Below are positions 1-7,160 of a DNA stretch of 32,425 nt, piece by piece; within the stretch, counting starts at the first letter, position 1; the number at the start of each line of letters is the position of its first letter. The notes beneath the pieces were generated by a model that saw only the letters and a program-made list of their open reading frames with translations, ran no database searches and was not told the origin of the DNA. Source of the stretch: Meiothermus sp. (lineage in GTDB: Bacteria > Deinococcota > Deinococci > Deinococcales > Thermaceae); assembly GCF_025060375.1 (NCBI RefSeq), contig NZ_JANXCG010000014.1:1-32425 (forward strand), written 5' to 3'. The translations under genes and the position numbers were made by a program.

Positions 1-45
1 GTACTGGGCCCGAAGGGGCCTGGGAGAGTAGGGCGGTGCAGAGGT
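1..45 (+). rRNA. rrf: 5S ribosomal RNA, 3' end (partial)
   Basis: The first ~45 bases match the 3' third of Thermus-type 5S rRNA, including the GTACTGGG block and the CCTGGGAGAGTAGG block with the GGTGC closing strand. The 5' part lies left of the window. The exact 3' end is uncertain by a few bases. A tRNA-Gly gene follows 10 bases later, which is the 23S-5S-tRNAGly order known in Thermus, so 23S rRNA probably lies just outside the left edge. Confidence 0.85.
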
Positions 46-55
46 TTTCCCTTTC

Positions 56-131
56 GCGGGAGTAGCTCAGTTGGTAGAGCACAACCTTGCCAAGGTTGGG
101 GTCGCGGGTTCAAGTCCCGTCTCCCGCTCCA
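56..131 (+). tRNA. tRNA-Gly (GCC)
   Basis: Full cloverleaf with acceptor stem GCGGGAG/CTCCCGC, D-arm AGCTCAGTTGGTAGAGC, anticodon stem CAACC/GGTTG around loop TTGCCAA (anticodon GCC), T-arm with GGTTCAAGTCC, discriminator T and an encoded CCA. It probably belongs to the transcript of the preceding 5S rRNA, since no promoter fits in the 10-base spacer. Confidence 0.97.
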
Positions 132-393
132 GCAAAACCCCAGGAAAAGGTCTCATCTCTGCTTCAGCCGGTGAATGAACCGTCAACAAGCAGGGTTACC
201 CTGTGATTTTCCGCGAAGGCCTTTTCGGCTTGGCGTCCACTGGTTTTTCCTGCCTGTAGGCCTCTATTGGTGAGCTGTGGCGAGCAGCCAGCTTCGTGGG
301 CGGCCATGTCGCCATAAGGGACAACCGGCTATAAACCACAACAGCTGCAACAACGTGAGTGCAGCAAGCGCTCCGAGCTCTTTTCAAACGCCG
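132..393. other. Intergenic stretch after the rRNA/tRNA operon
   Basis: No convincing gene was found. Open frames here lack a start signal or a recognisable product. A TATAAA-like string occurs near 330, and a short odd-centred palindrome CAGGGT-T-ACCCTG lies at 191-203, but neither has enough context to name. The stretch ends at the terminator at 394. Confidence 0.5.
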
Positions 394-418
394 CCCCGTA
401 GGAACGGGGTTTTTGTTT
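394..418 (+). terminator. Rho-independent terminator
   Basis: Stem CCCCGT (394-399) pairs with ACGGGG (404-409) across the loop AGGA and runs into TTTTTGTTT. It is the first strong terminator after tRNA-Gly, so it may end the rRNA/tRNA transcript. Its T-tract merges with the -10 element of the next gene. Confidence 0.8.
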
Positions 419-423
419 AGAAT
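418..423 (+). promoter_or_regulatory. -10 element of the RLP gene (leaderless)
   Basis: TAGAAT, seven bases before ATG at 431. The place where a -35 would sit is inside the terminator hairpin, and no TTGACA-like box is visible. The same hexamer precedes the cupin, hpt and the 78-aa membrane protein. Confidence 0.6.
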
Positions 424-430
424 CCTGAGG

Positions 431-1522
431 ATGCCCTGGATACGCGCTACCTACCGCATTCGCTCGACCCCTGAGCAGATCGAGGCCCGGGCTCTGGCGC
501 TGGCCGTTGAGCAAAGCCTCGAGACCCCTCCCAGTGCGGTACCTGAGGCTTGGATCCTGGAGGAGGTGCTGGCCAGCGTGGAGGCCATCTGGGAGGAGAG
601 CCGAGGGAACTACCGGGTGGTCCTTCGGATGAATGCGGAAAACAGCGGCTTTGAGGTGGCCGGGCTGCTCAACGCGCTATTTGGCAACTGCTCCTTACAG
701 GAAGATGTGGAGCTTCTGGAAGCAGAACTCCCCCCGGAGCTAATTGAGGTTTTCCCGGGCCCCCGCCTGGGCATTCTCGGGCTGCGCCGCCTCACCGGGG
801 TCTACGGCCGCCCCCTCACCTGCACCGCCCTCAAACCCCAGGGCCTCTCCCCTAACCAGCTCGCCGCGCTGGCCCACACCTTTGCCCTGGGTGGGATTGA
901 CATCGTCAAGGACGACCACAACCTAGGCCAGCAGCGCTATGCCCCCTTTGCTGCACGGGTGCCCCTAATCCAGCGGGCCATCCAAAGGGCCAACGCCGAG
1001 ACCGGGAGGAATACCCTGTATGCCCCTATGCTGCTGGGGGGGCCTAAGGGATTGGCCCAGTCCCTTCGGATTGTCCGCGAAGAGGGCGTCCAGGTGGTGA
1101 TGGTAGCCCCAATGGTTCTGGGGCTCCCAGCCTTCTATGAGCTTGCGCAGGAACTGGACGTGGCCCTGTTGGCCCATCCGGCTTTTGCCGGCACCCGCAT
1201 GGCCCCTCCTCTTCTGCTGGGCCGGTTTTTCCGACTGTTGGGGGCCGATGCCTGCATCTTCCCCCACTACGGGGGCCGCTTCGCCTACAGCGAGGCCACC
1301 TGCGCCCAAATCGCCCAAAACCTCACCCAGCCCTGGGGTGTCCTCCAACCCACCCTGCCGGTTCCCGCTGGGGGCATGCGGGTGGAGCGCACTGAGGAAA
1401 TCGTGAGGTTTTACGGTCCAGACTGCATGCTGCTCATTGGCGGCGACCTCCTGAGCACAGGGGACGTCCTGGAGCGGACCCGGGCGTTTGTCCGCAAAGT
1501 GGCCTGTTGCGGCGTAGAATAA
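431..1522 (+). CDS. RuBisCO-like protein (type IV)
   Basis: The 363-aa product has the RuBisCO large-chain TIM-barrel signature. Visible are CTALKPQGLSP (K135, equivalent to catalytic K175 of spinach RuBisCO) and GGIDIVKDDHNLG, in which K160 matches the carbamylated K201 and D162 matches D203, but H163 stands in place of E204. LLAHPAF, then HYGGRF in the loop 6 region, PVPAGGM and the phosphate-binding LLIGGDLL follow. The changed metal ligand and loop 6 indicate a non-CO2-fixing RLP, not a carboxylase. The start at 431 is chosen because TAGAAT lies seven bases upstream; an in-frame ATG at 359 would put the terminator inside the gene. A cupin gene begins 7 bases after the stop. In R. rubrum an RLP isomerises 5-methylthioribulose-1-phosphate and a cupin uses the product; the same role here is inference. 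Alternatives are the YkrW/MtnW enolase and sugar-acid RLPs. Confidence 0.9.
   Translation: MPWIRATYRIRSTPEQIEARALALAVEQSLETPPSAVPEAWILEEVLASVEAIWEESRGNYRVVLRMNAENSGFEVAGLLNALFGNCSLQEDVELLEAELPPELIEVFPGPRLGILGLRRLTGVYGRPLTCTALKPQGLSPNQLAALAHTFALGGIDIVKDDHNLGQQRYAPFAARVPLIQRAIQRANAETGRNTLYAPMLLGGPKGLAQSLRIVREEGVQVVMVAPMVLGLPAFYELAQELDVALLAHPAFAGTRMAPPLLLGRFFRLLGADACIFPHYGGRFAYSEATCAQIAQNLTQPWGVLQPTLPVPAGGMRVERTEEIVRFYGPDCMLLIGGDLLSTGDVLERTRAFVRKVACCGVE
1515..1520 (+). promoter_or_regulatory. -10-like element before the cupin gene
   Basis: TAGAAT overlaps the last codons of the RLP gene (GTA GAA TAA) and lies nine bases before the cupin ATG. The cupin may therefore have its own transcript as well as read-through from the RLP gene. 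Confidence 0.45.
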
Positions 1523-1529
1523 CCGGGCG

Positions 1530-1982
1530 ATGAGGGCTCGAGCCAAGACCAAGCGGGCAGCCCAAGGATACACCTGGGAGGATGTGGAGGTGCTGGCCTA
1601 CAAGGCCGAGGGAACGGCCGCTTTCCGGGGGGTCACCCGGCAGGTGCTCTTCCGGGATCCCCAACTAGCCGCAGAGTGGCGCTATTTTGAGGTAGAACCT
1701 GGCGGGCACACCACCCTGGAGCGCCACCAGCACGTCCACGCCGTGATGGTCATCCGGGGCCGGGGGGCTTGCTTGGTGGGTGAGGAAGTGCACCCCATTG
1801 GGCTTTTTGACCTAATCACAGTACCCCCCTTTACCTGGCATCAGTTCCGCGCGGCTGAAGACGAGCCACTGGGCTTTTTGTGCTTGGTCAACGCCCAGCG
1901 CGACCGGCCCAAACTGCCCAGCCCAGAAGAGCTGGACGAGCTGCGGAAGAACCCTCAGGTAGCCGATTTCATCCGTGTCTGA
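1530..1982 (+). CDS. Single-domain cupin enzyme, possibly a methylthioxylulose-5-phosphate methylsulfurylase
   Basis: A 150-aa protein with one cupin barrel. Motif 1 is the HQHVH cluster (H66, H68, H70) followed by MVIRGRG; motif 2 is DLITVPPFTWHQF with H104. These would bind one divalent metal. The N-terminal ~55 and C-terminal ~35 residues flank the barrel, and the tail is charged (PEELDELRKNPQ). The gene starts 7 bases after the RLP stop on the same strand, so the two probably act together. In Rhodospirillum rubrum the enzyme after the RLP is a cupin that releases methanethiol from 1-methylthioxylulose-5-phosphate and yields 1-deoxyxylulose-5-phosphate. Assigning that step here is inference from the pairing. 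It could equally be another small-molecule cupin isomerase or dioxygenase. Confidence 0.85.
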   Translation: MRARAKTKRAAQGYTWEDVEVLAYKAEGTAAFRGVTRQVLFRDPQLAAEWRYFEVEPGGHTTLERHQHVHAVMVIRGRGACLVGEEVHPIGLFDLITVPPFTWHQFRAAEDEPLGFLCLVNAQRDRPKLPSPEELDELRKNPQVADFIRV

Positions 1983-1993
1983 GCCCAAGCCTA

Positions 1994-2725
1994 TCAGGGC
2001 GAACGCCCCAGCCACCAGTACAGGAGCACCCCTACCCCCAACCAAAGCCACCAGCGCCGGGTCCAGCCCCCCAGCCAAGGCCGCCTTTCAGGCAGGCCCA
2101 CCGATCCGGGAACCGGCGGACGGGGCGGGCGGGTTGGAGGCTGCATCTGCAGGCGCTGCCCACGCTTGAGGTGGTAGACCGCCTTGTCGAACTGCCCCTT
2201 CTTCCGGTAAGCCGCCCCTAGGTTGTGGTGGGCCAGCGGGTAGTCGGGATGCTGCTTGAGCACCTCCTGGTAGAGGGCGATGGCCCTATCTGTCTCGCCG
2301 GCCTCAAGAGCCAGGTTGGCCAGGTTGGTCTTGGCCCGAAAGTGGCCGGGGTCCCGCTGGAGGGCCTCCTCAAAAGCCCGATGGGCCTCCTCCCGCCGCC
2401 CGGTCCGAACCCAAATGAGCCCCAGGGTGGTCCAGGCCTCGGCGCCCAGGTGGGGGTCTTCCGTGTAGGGGCGGATGCGCGCCTCTTGCTCGGCCTCAAA
2501 CGCCTCGAGGGCCTCCTCCACCCGGGCTGGGTCAAGGTAGGCTCCGAGGAGGTCAGCCTCCTGGCGCAAAACCCTCCGGGCCTCCCTATACTCCTTGAGC
2601 CGAAGCCAGTCGCGCAGCTCTAAGAGGGCTGCAAGCCCGTCTGCATCCCCCTCCTCCCCCAACAACAAGCGCCTACGGGCCTCATCGTAGTGGCCTGAGC
2701 GGATCAGCTCCCCCAAACCCTCCAT
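1994..2725 (-). CDS. Tail-anchored TPR-repeat protein
   Basis: The 243-aa product has a helical N-terminal half and three consecutive TPR units at about residues 110-215, with the usual W/LG..Y...G....A....AL...P pattern, e.g. NLGAAYRKKGQFDKAVYHLKR. A proline/arginine linker and one hydrophobic C-terminal segment (WWLWLGVGVLLYWWLG) follow, predicting a tail anchor with the TPR domain in the cytoplasm. The reading frame stays open to 3127, but the upstream part has no TPR character and crosses the divergent promoter. The start at 2725 is chosen because TAGGCT lies seven bases before it. The partner is unknown. The gene converges on the cupin gene with an 11-base gap and no clear terminator. 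Confidence 0.85.
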   Translation of the reverse strand: MEGLGELIRSGHYDEARRRLLLGEEGDADGLAALLELRDWLRLKEYREARRVLRQEADLLGAYLDPARVEEALEAFEAEQEARIRPYTEDPHLGAEAWTTLGLIWVRTGRREEAHRAFEEALQRDPGHFRAKTNLANLALEAGETDRAIALYQEVLKQHPDYPLAHHNLGAAYRKKGQFDKAVYHLKRGQRLQMQPPTRPPRPPVPGSVGLPERRPWLGGWTRRWWLWLGVGVLLYWWLGRSP

Positions 2726-2732
2726 CCCCCCA

Positions 2733-2738
2733 AGCCTA
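2733..2738 (-). promoter_or_regulatory. -10 element of the TPR gene (leaderless)
   Basis: TAGGCT on the minus strand, seven bases before the ATG at 2725. It fixes the start of the TPR protein. Confidence 0.55.
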
Positions 2739-2801
2739 ACCCACAGACCACCGGGCGAAAAGGGTGGGTGAGATGCCGGCACCACGGCAGGCCCGACTCG
2801 A

Positions 2802-2817
2802 GCCCCTATAAAGGGGC
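2802..2817. repeat. Inverted repeat in the TPR/binding-protein divergent region
   Basis: Perfect GCCCCT-ATAA-AGGGGC. It lies between the divergent TPR and solute-binding protein genes, outside both -10 elements. It could be an operator or a small hairpin; no T-tract follows. Confidence 0.45.
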
Positions 2818-2903
2818 CCTGGCGGAGACGGAAAGTGGCGCAGACGCGTCTTGGCCAGCGACCCCAAACGCATTCCAAAGAACAGCACAGAGCGGTGCCT
2901 GAA

Positions 2904-2939
2904 GAACAGGGGCAGCCCCATGCCGCTTCAGCCCTGTTC
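2904..2939. repeat. Spaced inverted repeat upstream of the solute-binding protein gene
   Basis: GAACAGGG (2904-2911) and CCCTGTTC (2932-2939) form a perfect 8-base inverted repeat with a 20-base spacer. It ends 23 bases before the -10 element at 2963. A third AAGAACAG copy occurs near 2878. A regulator binding here is possible but not shown. Confidence 0.4.
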
Positions 2940-2962
2940 AGCCTAACCTCAGAAAAAAAGCC

Positions 2963-2968
2963 TAGACT
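2963..2968 (+). promoter_or_regulatory. -10 element of the solute-binding protein gene (leaderless)
   Basis: TAGACT, six bases before GTG at 2975, preceded by an A-rich run. Confidence 0.6.
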
Positions 2969-2974
2969 CTGCTC

Positions 2975-4183
2975 GTGAAGAGGACGTGGCTGTGCCTGTT
3001 CTGGGCAGGCCTGTGGTTGGGCCCGGCCCTCGCCCAACGGCCGGTGGAGATCACCTTCTGGCACACCCTGGACCCCCCGGGACGGGAAGCCTTGGAGAGG
3101 ATCGTAGCCGAGTTCAACAGCCGGCAACGCGACTACTGGGTCGCAACGCAGTACGTGGGCGATCTGCGGGAAGGGGCGCTCAAGCTGACCTCGGCCCTAA
3201 GGGCAGGCAACGCTCCGCAGCTCTACTACGGCGAGGTCTCCTTCGTGGGGCGGGCCGTCCAGGAAAACCTGGCCCTCCCCCTGGACGAGCACCTGGGGGC
3301 CTTACCAGGCGACTTCTACCCCGGGCTGCTGGAGACCGGCCGCTTCCGCGGGCGTACCTACGCCCTGCCCGTGGAGCTGCACCTGCCGGTGCTCTTCTAC
3401 AACGCCGACCAGTTTGCCTCCCGCCGCCTTGCCCCTCCCCAGAGTTGGGAGGCCTTGGCCAACGCAGCCCAACAGCTCACCACCCGCTCGGCCAAAGGGC
3501 TTGTTGTGGTGAGCGACGTCTACAGCTTCAACGCGGTGGTGATGGGCCGGGGCGGGCAGCTGGTGCGCGAGGGACGGCCCAACTTCACCGACCCCAAGGT
3601 GGTGGAAAGCCTGGAGTACCTGCAGAGCCTGGTGCGAGGGGGTAGCGCGGTAAGCCGCAACATCGCTGAAGCCCCTTTTGCCATGGTGGACTTTGTGCGC
3701 ACCAAAGTCTTCATGGGCATCGCCCCCATCACCCTCTGGCCTGTCCTGGAAAAACGCACCCCCATCCCCTTTCGCCTGGGCGTGGCCCCCATACCCCGCA
3801 CGCCAGACGGCCGGCTTCCCCTGGCCGGCGGTAACCTAATGGTGCTGCGCGGGGCCAGCGAGGCCCAGACCAAGGGCGCAGTGGCCCTTTGGCGCTACTG
3901 GATGGAGCCCAGCGTCCTGGCGGAGTGGGTCAAGGCCACCTACTGCCTACCCCTGCGCCGATCAGCTCAGCCCCTGCTCGAGGCCTTCTACCGCGAAGAC
4001 CCCCGCCGCCGGGTGGTCTTGAGCGGGCTCGAGCAGGCCCAGACCTGGGCCCAAGACCCCGAAGTAACCCTCTGGTACGGGTTTTTGGAGGAGGCCCTGG
4101 AGCGGGTCCTGAAGAGCAACGCTAGCCCCCGCCAGGCCCTGGAGGAGGCCCAGCGCAAGGCCCTAGCGGTAGAACGACGCTAG
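2975..4183 (+). CDS. ABC transporter extracellular solute-binding protein (family 1, UgpB-like)
   Basis: A 402-aa secreted protein. Residues 1-20 form a signal peptide (KR, hydrophobic core, cut after ALA). The mature part begins with VEITFWHTLDPPG, typical of family 1 sugar or glycerol-phosphate binding proteins, and contains the usual AGNAPQLYYG and GRTYALPVE stretches, where ligand-contact residues lie in this family. It would capture a sugar-type solute outside the membrane and deliver it to an ABC permease. No permease or ATPase of the ABC type is in the window, so the ligand cannot be told from context. Start is GTG, supported by TAGACT six bases upstream and by the signal peptide. The last 62 bases overlap the convergent P-type ATPase gene. 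Regulation may involve the inverted repeat at 2904-2939. Confidence 0.92.
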   Translation: MKRTWLCLFWAGLWLGPALAQRPVEITFWHTLDPPGREALERIVAEFNSRQRDYWVATQYVGDLREGALKLTSALRAGNAPQLYYGEVSFVGRAVQENLALPLDEHLGALPGDFYPGLLETGRFRGRTYALPVELHLPVLFYNADQFASRRLAPPQSWEALANAAQQLTTRSAKGLVVVSDVYSFNAVVMGRGGQLVREGRPNFTDPKVVESLEYLQSLVRGGSAVSRNIAEAPFAMVDFVRTKVFMGIAPITLWPVLEKRTPIPFRLGVAPIPRTPDGRLPLAGGNLMVLRGASEAQTKGAVALWRYWMEPSVLAEWVKATYCLPLRRSAQPLLEAFYREDPRRRVVLSGLEQAQTWAQDPEVTLWYGFLEEALERVLKSNASPRQALEEAQRKALAVERR

Positions 4184-6629
4184 GCCCGCGGTACCTGCGG
4201 GCGGTCCAGGCAGCCACTCCCCAGGTCAGAAGGATGCTCAGGAACACCCAGCCCAGCTCCTCTGGTCCCAAAGGCGCTAGCCCCAGCAACAACCGGCCCT
4301 GAGGAAGGGCAAAAACCAAGCCCACCAGGGTTACCCCAGCCCCAACGCTCAGGTTGAGCCAGGGGTTGGGGGCGGGCAGAAGGCGAAGGCTGCGGGCAGG
4401 GTAGGCGAAGACGAGCTGGGCCAGCGACTCGTAAAGGAAAAGCGCGCTCCGTGTCACCTCGAGGCTGGCCCCCCGAAGGGGGAGCAAAACCAACAACACC
4501 ACACCCAGCAGGGCCTTGAACAGCCCCGTAAGCAAGATGAACCCAAGCGAAGGGGCGTCCAGCAAAGGCTCCCTCGGGTCGCGGGGCTTCTGGTGCATCA
4601 CCCCCGGATTGCGGTCCACCCCTAAAGCCAAGGCTGGCGGACCATCGGCGAGGATGTTGATCCACAAAAGCTGCGCCGCCGTGAGGGGTAGGAAAAAGGC
4701 TCCCCCGGGCTCACGCAGCTCCAAAAGCAGGGCCACCACCAAACCCAACACCACCAGGAGCACCAAAGCGACGTTGGTGGAGAAGAGAAAGCGAATGAAC
4801 TTCTGGATATTCTCGTAGATGTTGCGCCCCTCTTCAATGGCCGCCACGATGGTGGCAAAGTTGTCGTCCAGCAAGACCAGGTCGGCCACCTCCCGGCTCA
4901 CCTCGGAGCCCCGCTGCCCCATCGCTACCCCCACATCGGCCCGCTTTAGGGCCGGGGCGTCGTTGACCCCATCGCCGGTCATCGCCACGATCTCCCCCCG
5001 CGCTTTGAGCAGCTCCACCAGGCGCAGCTTGTGCTCCGGGCGCACCCGAGCAAATACGCTGACCTCCTCCAAGGCCTGCTCCAGAGCCTTGGGAGTGAGC
5101 GCCTCAAGGTCTTCCCCGGTAAGCACCCGGTCGCCTGGAATCCCCACCTGGCGCGCAACGGCCAAGGCGGTGGCCGGGTGGTCGCCGGTGACCATGAGCA
5201 CCCGGATGCCCGCTGCCTGGGCTGCCCGGATAGCCGCGGGAACCTCTGGCCGGGGCGGGTCCCAAAACAGGACCAACCCCGCAAAGTTCAGCCCCTCCTC
5301 CCTCTCCCCCTCCCCCCAGGCCAGCCCCAGCACCCGGTACCCCTCGGCGGCGTAGGCCAAGGCCTTCTCCTGCCAGGAGCGAAGCTCCGCTGGGCCGAGC
5401 CGGCAACGCGCCAGCACCTCCTCCGGAGCCCCTTTGAGGTAGCTCACCGGGCGTCCGCCCTCCAGAACACTCACCCGCATAAACCGATACCGGCTGTCAA
5501 AGGGCCGCTCCGAAAGGCGGGGCAGGCTAGCCCGGAGCGCATCGGGGTCAACCCCCTGAGCGCGCGCGTACCCTAAAAGCGCCAGCTCCAGCGGGTCGCC
5601 GGCCTGGTGCTCGGCGTCGTTGGCCAGAGCGCAGACGCGGCAGGCAATGGCCAGATCAGGGGCGTCTATGGCCCGCACCTCCATCCGGTTCTCGGTCAGG
5701 GTACCCGTCTTGTCCGTGGCGATGACCGTGACCGAACCCAGGGCCTCCACCGCCGAAAGCCTGCGCACCACCGCCTTGCGGGAGGCCATTCGCTCCACCC
5801 CCAAGGAGAGGGTCATGGTGATTACGGCTGGAAGCCCCTCTGGCACAGCAGCCACCGCTAAGGCAACCGCAAAGAGCAGGACCTCGTCCAGCCGGTGCCA
5901 GCCCTCGAGGACCACCCCACCCAGAGCAACCAGGAAGGCCACCCCCAGCACCACCCGAGCAACCTGGTGGCCGAAGCGGCGCAAGCGCCGCTCCAAAGGG
6001 GTGGGCTCGGCTTCTACCTCGCCCAGCATCACTGCCAAGCGGCCCAAGGCACTCTCCTTCCCCGTGCGCTCTACCCGAGCGTAGGCCTTACCCCGCACCA
6101 GCAGGCTTCCGGCGTAAAGCTCGTCCCCAGGCCACTTCTCCACCGGAAGGCTTTCCCCGGTGAGCACCGCCTCGTCCACCGCCGGGTTTCCCTCCAAAAC
6201 CACCGCGTCCGCAGGCACCCGCTCGCCCGCCTCGAGCCGCACCACATCCCCTGGCACCAGAAAATCAGCGTATATCTGCTGCCAACGTCCATCCCGCCTT
6301 ACCCAGACCATGGGGGCGGCAAGCTGCTTGAGCCTGCGGAGCGCTGACTCAGACCTACCCTCCTGCCAAACCCCAAGCCCCGCATTGAGCAGGAGAATGA
6401 GGCCAATGGCCACCGACTCAATCGGCACATCCCGGCGACCCTCGAGCCCCCAGATGACCAGGTCCACCAGCAGGGCGAAGAGTAGAATGTAGATAAGCGG
6501 GCTTCTGAACTGCCGCACCAGCCGGCCAAGCAGGCCCTCCGGGGGCTTCTCGGGCAGCCGGTTGGGACCATACTCACGCAGAAGGCGCTCTGCCTCCGCA
6601 TGGCTGAGGCCGGAAAGCCGGGTGTCCAT
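4122..6629 (-). CDS. Cation-transporting P-type ATPase (Ca2+/PMCA-SERCA-like)
   Basis: An 835-aa P2-type ATPase of full length. In order: N-terminal cation-ATPase domain, TM1-2, actuator with TGES (157-160), TM4 with PEGLP (263-267), phosphorylation loop with D306 in DKTGTLT, nucleotide domain with KGAPEEVL, hinge [17 protein letters not shown], and four to six C-terminal TM helices. Site II calcium ligands look kept (PEGL in TM4; N and D in [10 protein letters not shown] of TM6), but the TM5 glutamate of SERCA site I is a leucine in STNVALV, suggesting one ion per cycle as in PMCA-type pumps. It would export Ca2+ or Mn2+ from the cytoplasm. ATG at 6629 is chosen because TAAGCT lies seven bases upstream. 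The glycine/proline-rich tail overlaps the binding-protein gene by 62 bases. Confidence 0.95.
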   Translation of the reverse strand: MDTRLSGLSHAEAERLLREYGPNRLPEKPPEGLLGRLVRQFRSPLIYILLFALLVDLVIWGLEGRRDVPIESVAIGLILLLNAGLGVWQEGRSESALRRLKQLAAPMVWVRRDGRWQQIYADFLVPGDVVRLEAGERVPADAVVLEGNPAVDEAVLTGESLPVEKWPGDELYAGSLLVRGKAYARVERTGKESALGRLAVMLGEVEAEPTPLERRLRRFGHQVARVVLGVAFLVALGGVVLEGWHRLDEVLLFAVALAVAAVPEGLPAVITMTLSLGVERMASRKAVVRRLSAVEALGSVTVIATDKTGTLTENRMEVRAIDAPDLAIACRVCALANDAEHQAGDPLELALLGYARAQGVDPDALRASLPRLSERPFDSRYRFMRVSVLEGGRPVSYLKGAPEEVLARCRLGPAELRSWQEKALAYAAEGYRVLGLAWGEGEREEGLNFAGLVLFWDPPRPEVPAAIRAAQAAGIRVLMVTGDHPATALAVARQVGIPGDRVLTGEDLEALTPKALEQALEEVSVFARVRPEHKLRLVELLKARGEIVAMTGDGVNDAPALKRADVGVAMGQRGSEVSREVADLVLLDDNFATIVAAIEEGRNIYENIQKFIRFLFSTNVALVLLVVLGLVVALLLELREPGGAFFLPLTAAQLLWINILADGPPALALGVDRNPGVMHQKPRDPREPLLDAPSLGFILLTGLFKALLGVVLLVLLPLRGASLEVTRSALFLYESLAQLVFAYPARSLRLLPAPNPWLNLSVGAGVTLVGLVFALPQGRLLLGLAPLGPEELGWVFLSILLTWGVAAWTARRYRGPSVVLPLGPCAGPPPGPGGG

Positions 6630-6636
6630 GGTTCAA

Positions 6637-6642
6637 AGCTTA
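6637..6642 (-). promoter_or_regulatory. -10 element of the P-type ATPase gene (leaderless)
   Basis: TAAGCT on the minus strand, seven bases before the ATG at 6629. Confidence 0.55.
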
Positions 6643-6742
6643 GCCCCCAGACCCAGGGCAAATGCCCTGAAGCCGCAGCGGCTCCCGGCCAAGGGTGGTC
6701 AGCCGGGCCCCAACCAGGGTAAGCGGGCCTCTCCCGCAGGGG

Positions 6743-6979
6743 CTAGCGCTGGGAGAAGCGCAAAACCAAGAGCATCCCCAGGCTCTGGAGGAGGGGAAAC
6801 GACATCAGCGTAAGGGCCCCTGGCCACAGGGCGAAAAGCCCCACCGGCACCACGGTCGCAACCACCCCAACCCACATCAGCTCTGTCCGGCCCCGCTCCC
6901 GCAGAAGCCTGTATAGCACGAAGTTGTTGAGCAGGGAAAACAAGATCAGCAAAATCCAGGCCAGCACAAAGGTACTCAT
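6743..6979 (-). CDS. Small membrane protein, unknown
   Basis: A 78-aa very hydrophobic protein, not recognised. Two or three membrane helices are visible: residues 4-22 (FVLAWILLILFSLLNNFVL), about 34-53, and about 56-74, separated by the basic loop RLLRERGRTE. The ORF is supported by a TAGAAT -10 element six bases before its ATG, the same hexamer as at hpt and the RLP gene, and by a composition typical of a real membrane protein. It lies on the same strand 113 bases upstream of the ATPase gene, so the two may be read in one direction, but the ATPase has its own -10. No function is proposed. Confidence 0.7.
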   Translation of the reverse strand: MSTFVLAWILLILFSLLNNFVLYRLLRERGRTELMWVGVVATVVPVGLFALWPGALTLMSFPLLQSLGMLLVLRFSQR

Positions 6980-6985
6980 CCCCCT

Positions 6986-6991
6986 ATTCTA
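6986..6991 (-). promoter_or_regulatory. -10 element of the small membrane protein gene (leaderless)
   Basis: TAGAAT on the minus strand, six bases before the ATG at 6979, within the string CTAGCGTAGAAT. Confidence 0.6.
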
Positions 6992-7050
6992 CGCTAGCCC
7001 CAAACCCAGGGCCCCTCAGCCTATCACAGATAGATTGCGATCTTTTGATA

Positions 7051-7080
7051 TTGACATGCGCAAGCCTTTGCTGCTACCCT
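7051..7080 (+). promoter_or_regulatory. Promoter of the ffh operon
   Basis: TTGACA at 7051-7056 and TACCCT at 7075-7080 with an 18-base spacer. This gives a leader of roughly 75 bases before the ffh ATG, so ffh would not be leaderless. The leader contains a small possible hairpin GGCCC/GGGCC (7088-7106). Confidence 0.55.
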
Positions 7081-7160
7081 GGCGGACGGCCCTGAGAAAG
7101 CGGGCCAAAAATCGCAAAAGTACCTTTAGTGGTTTCTTGGGCACCTGGAGCGGATGAACG

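Noticed and set aside
191-203. Palindrome CAGGGT-T-ACCCTG
   Set aside because: Short, with a single-base centre, far from any gene start; could be chance.
359-430. Extended start of the RLP gene at 359
   Set aside because: The extra 24 codons run across the terminator hairpin and the -10 element, and they have no family match.
965-1573. Long minus-strand open frame opposite the RLP gene
   Set aside because: GC-rich codon bias opens antisense frames; no start signal and no recognisable domain.
2726-3127. Extended N-terminus of the TPR protein
   Set aside because: It would cross the divergent promoter and the start of the binding protein gene, with low-complexity residues; a -10 box sits before 2725.
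7081-7160. Possible SRP RNA (ffs) before ffh
   Set aside because: The conserved GGAAG/GCAGC domain IV pattern is not present.
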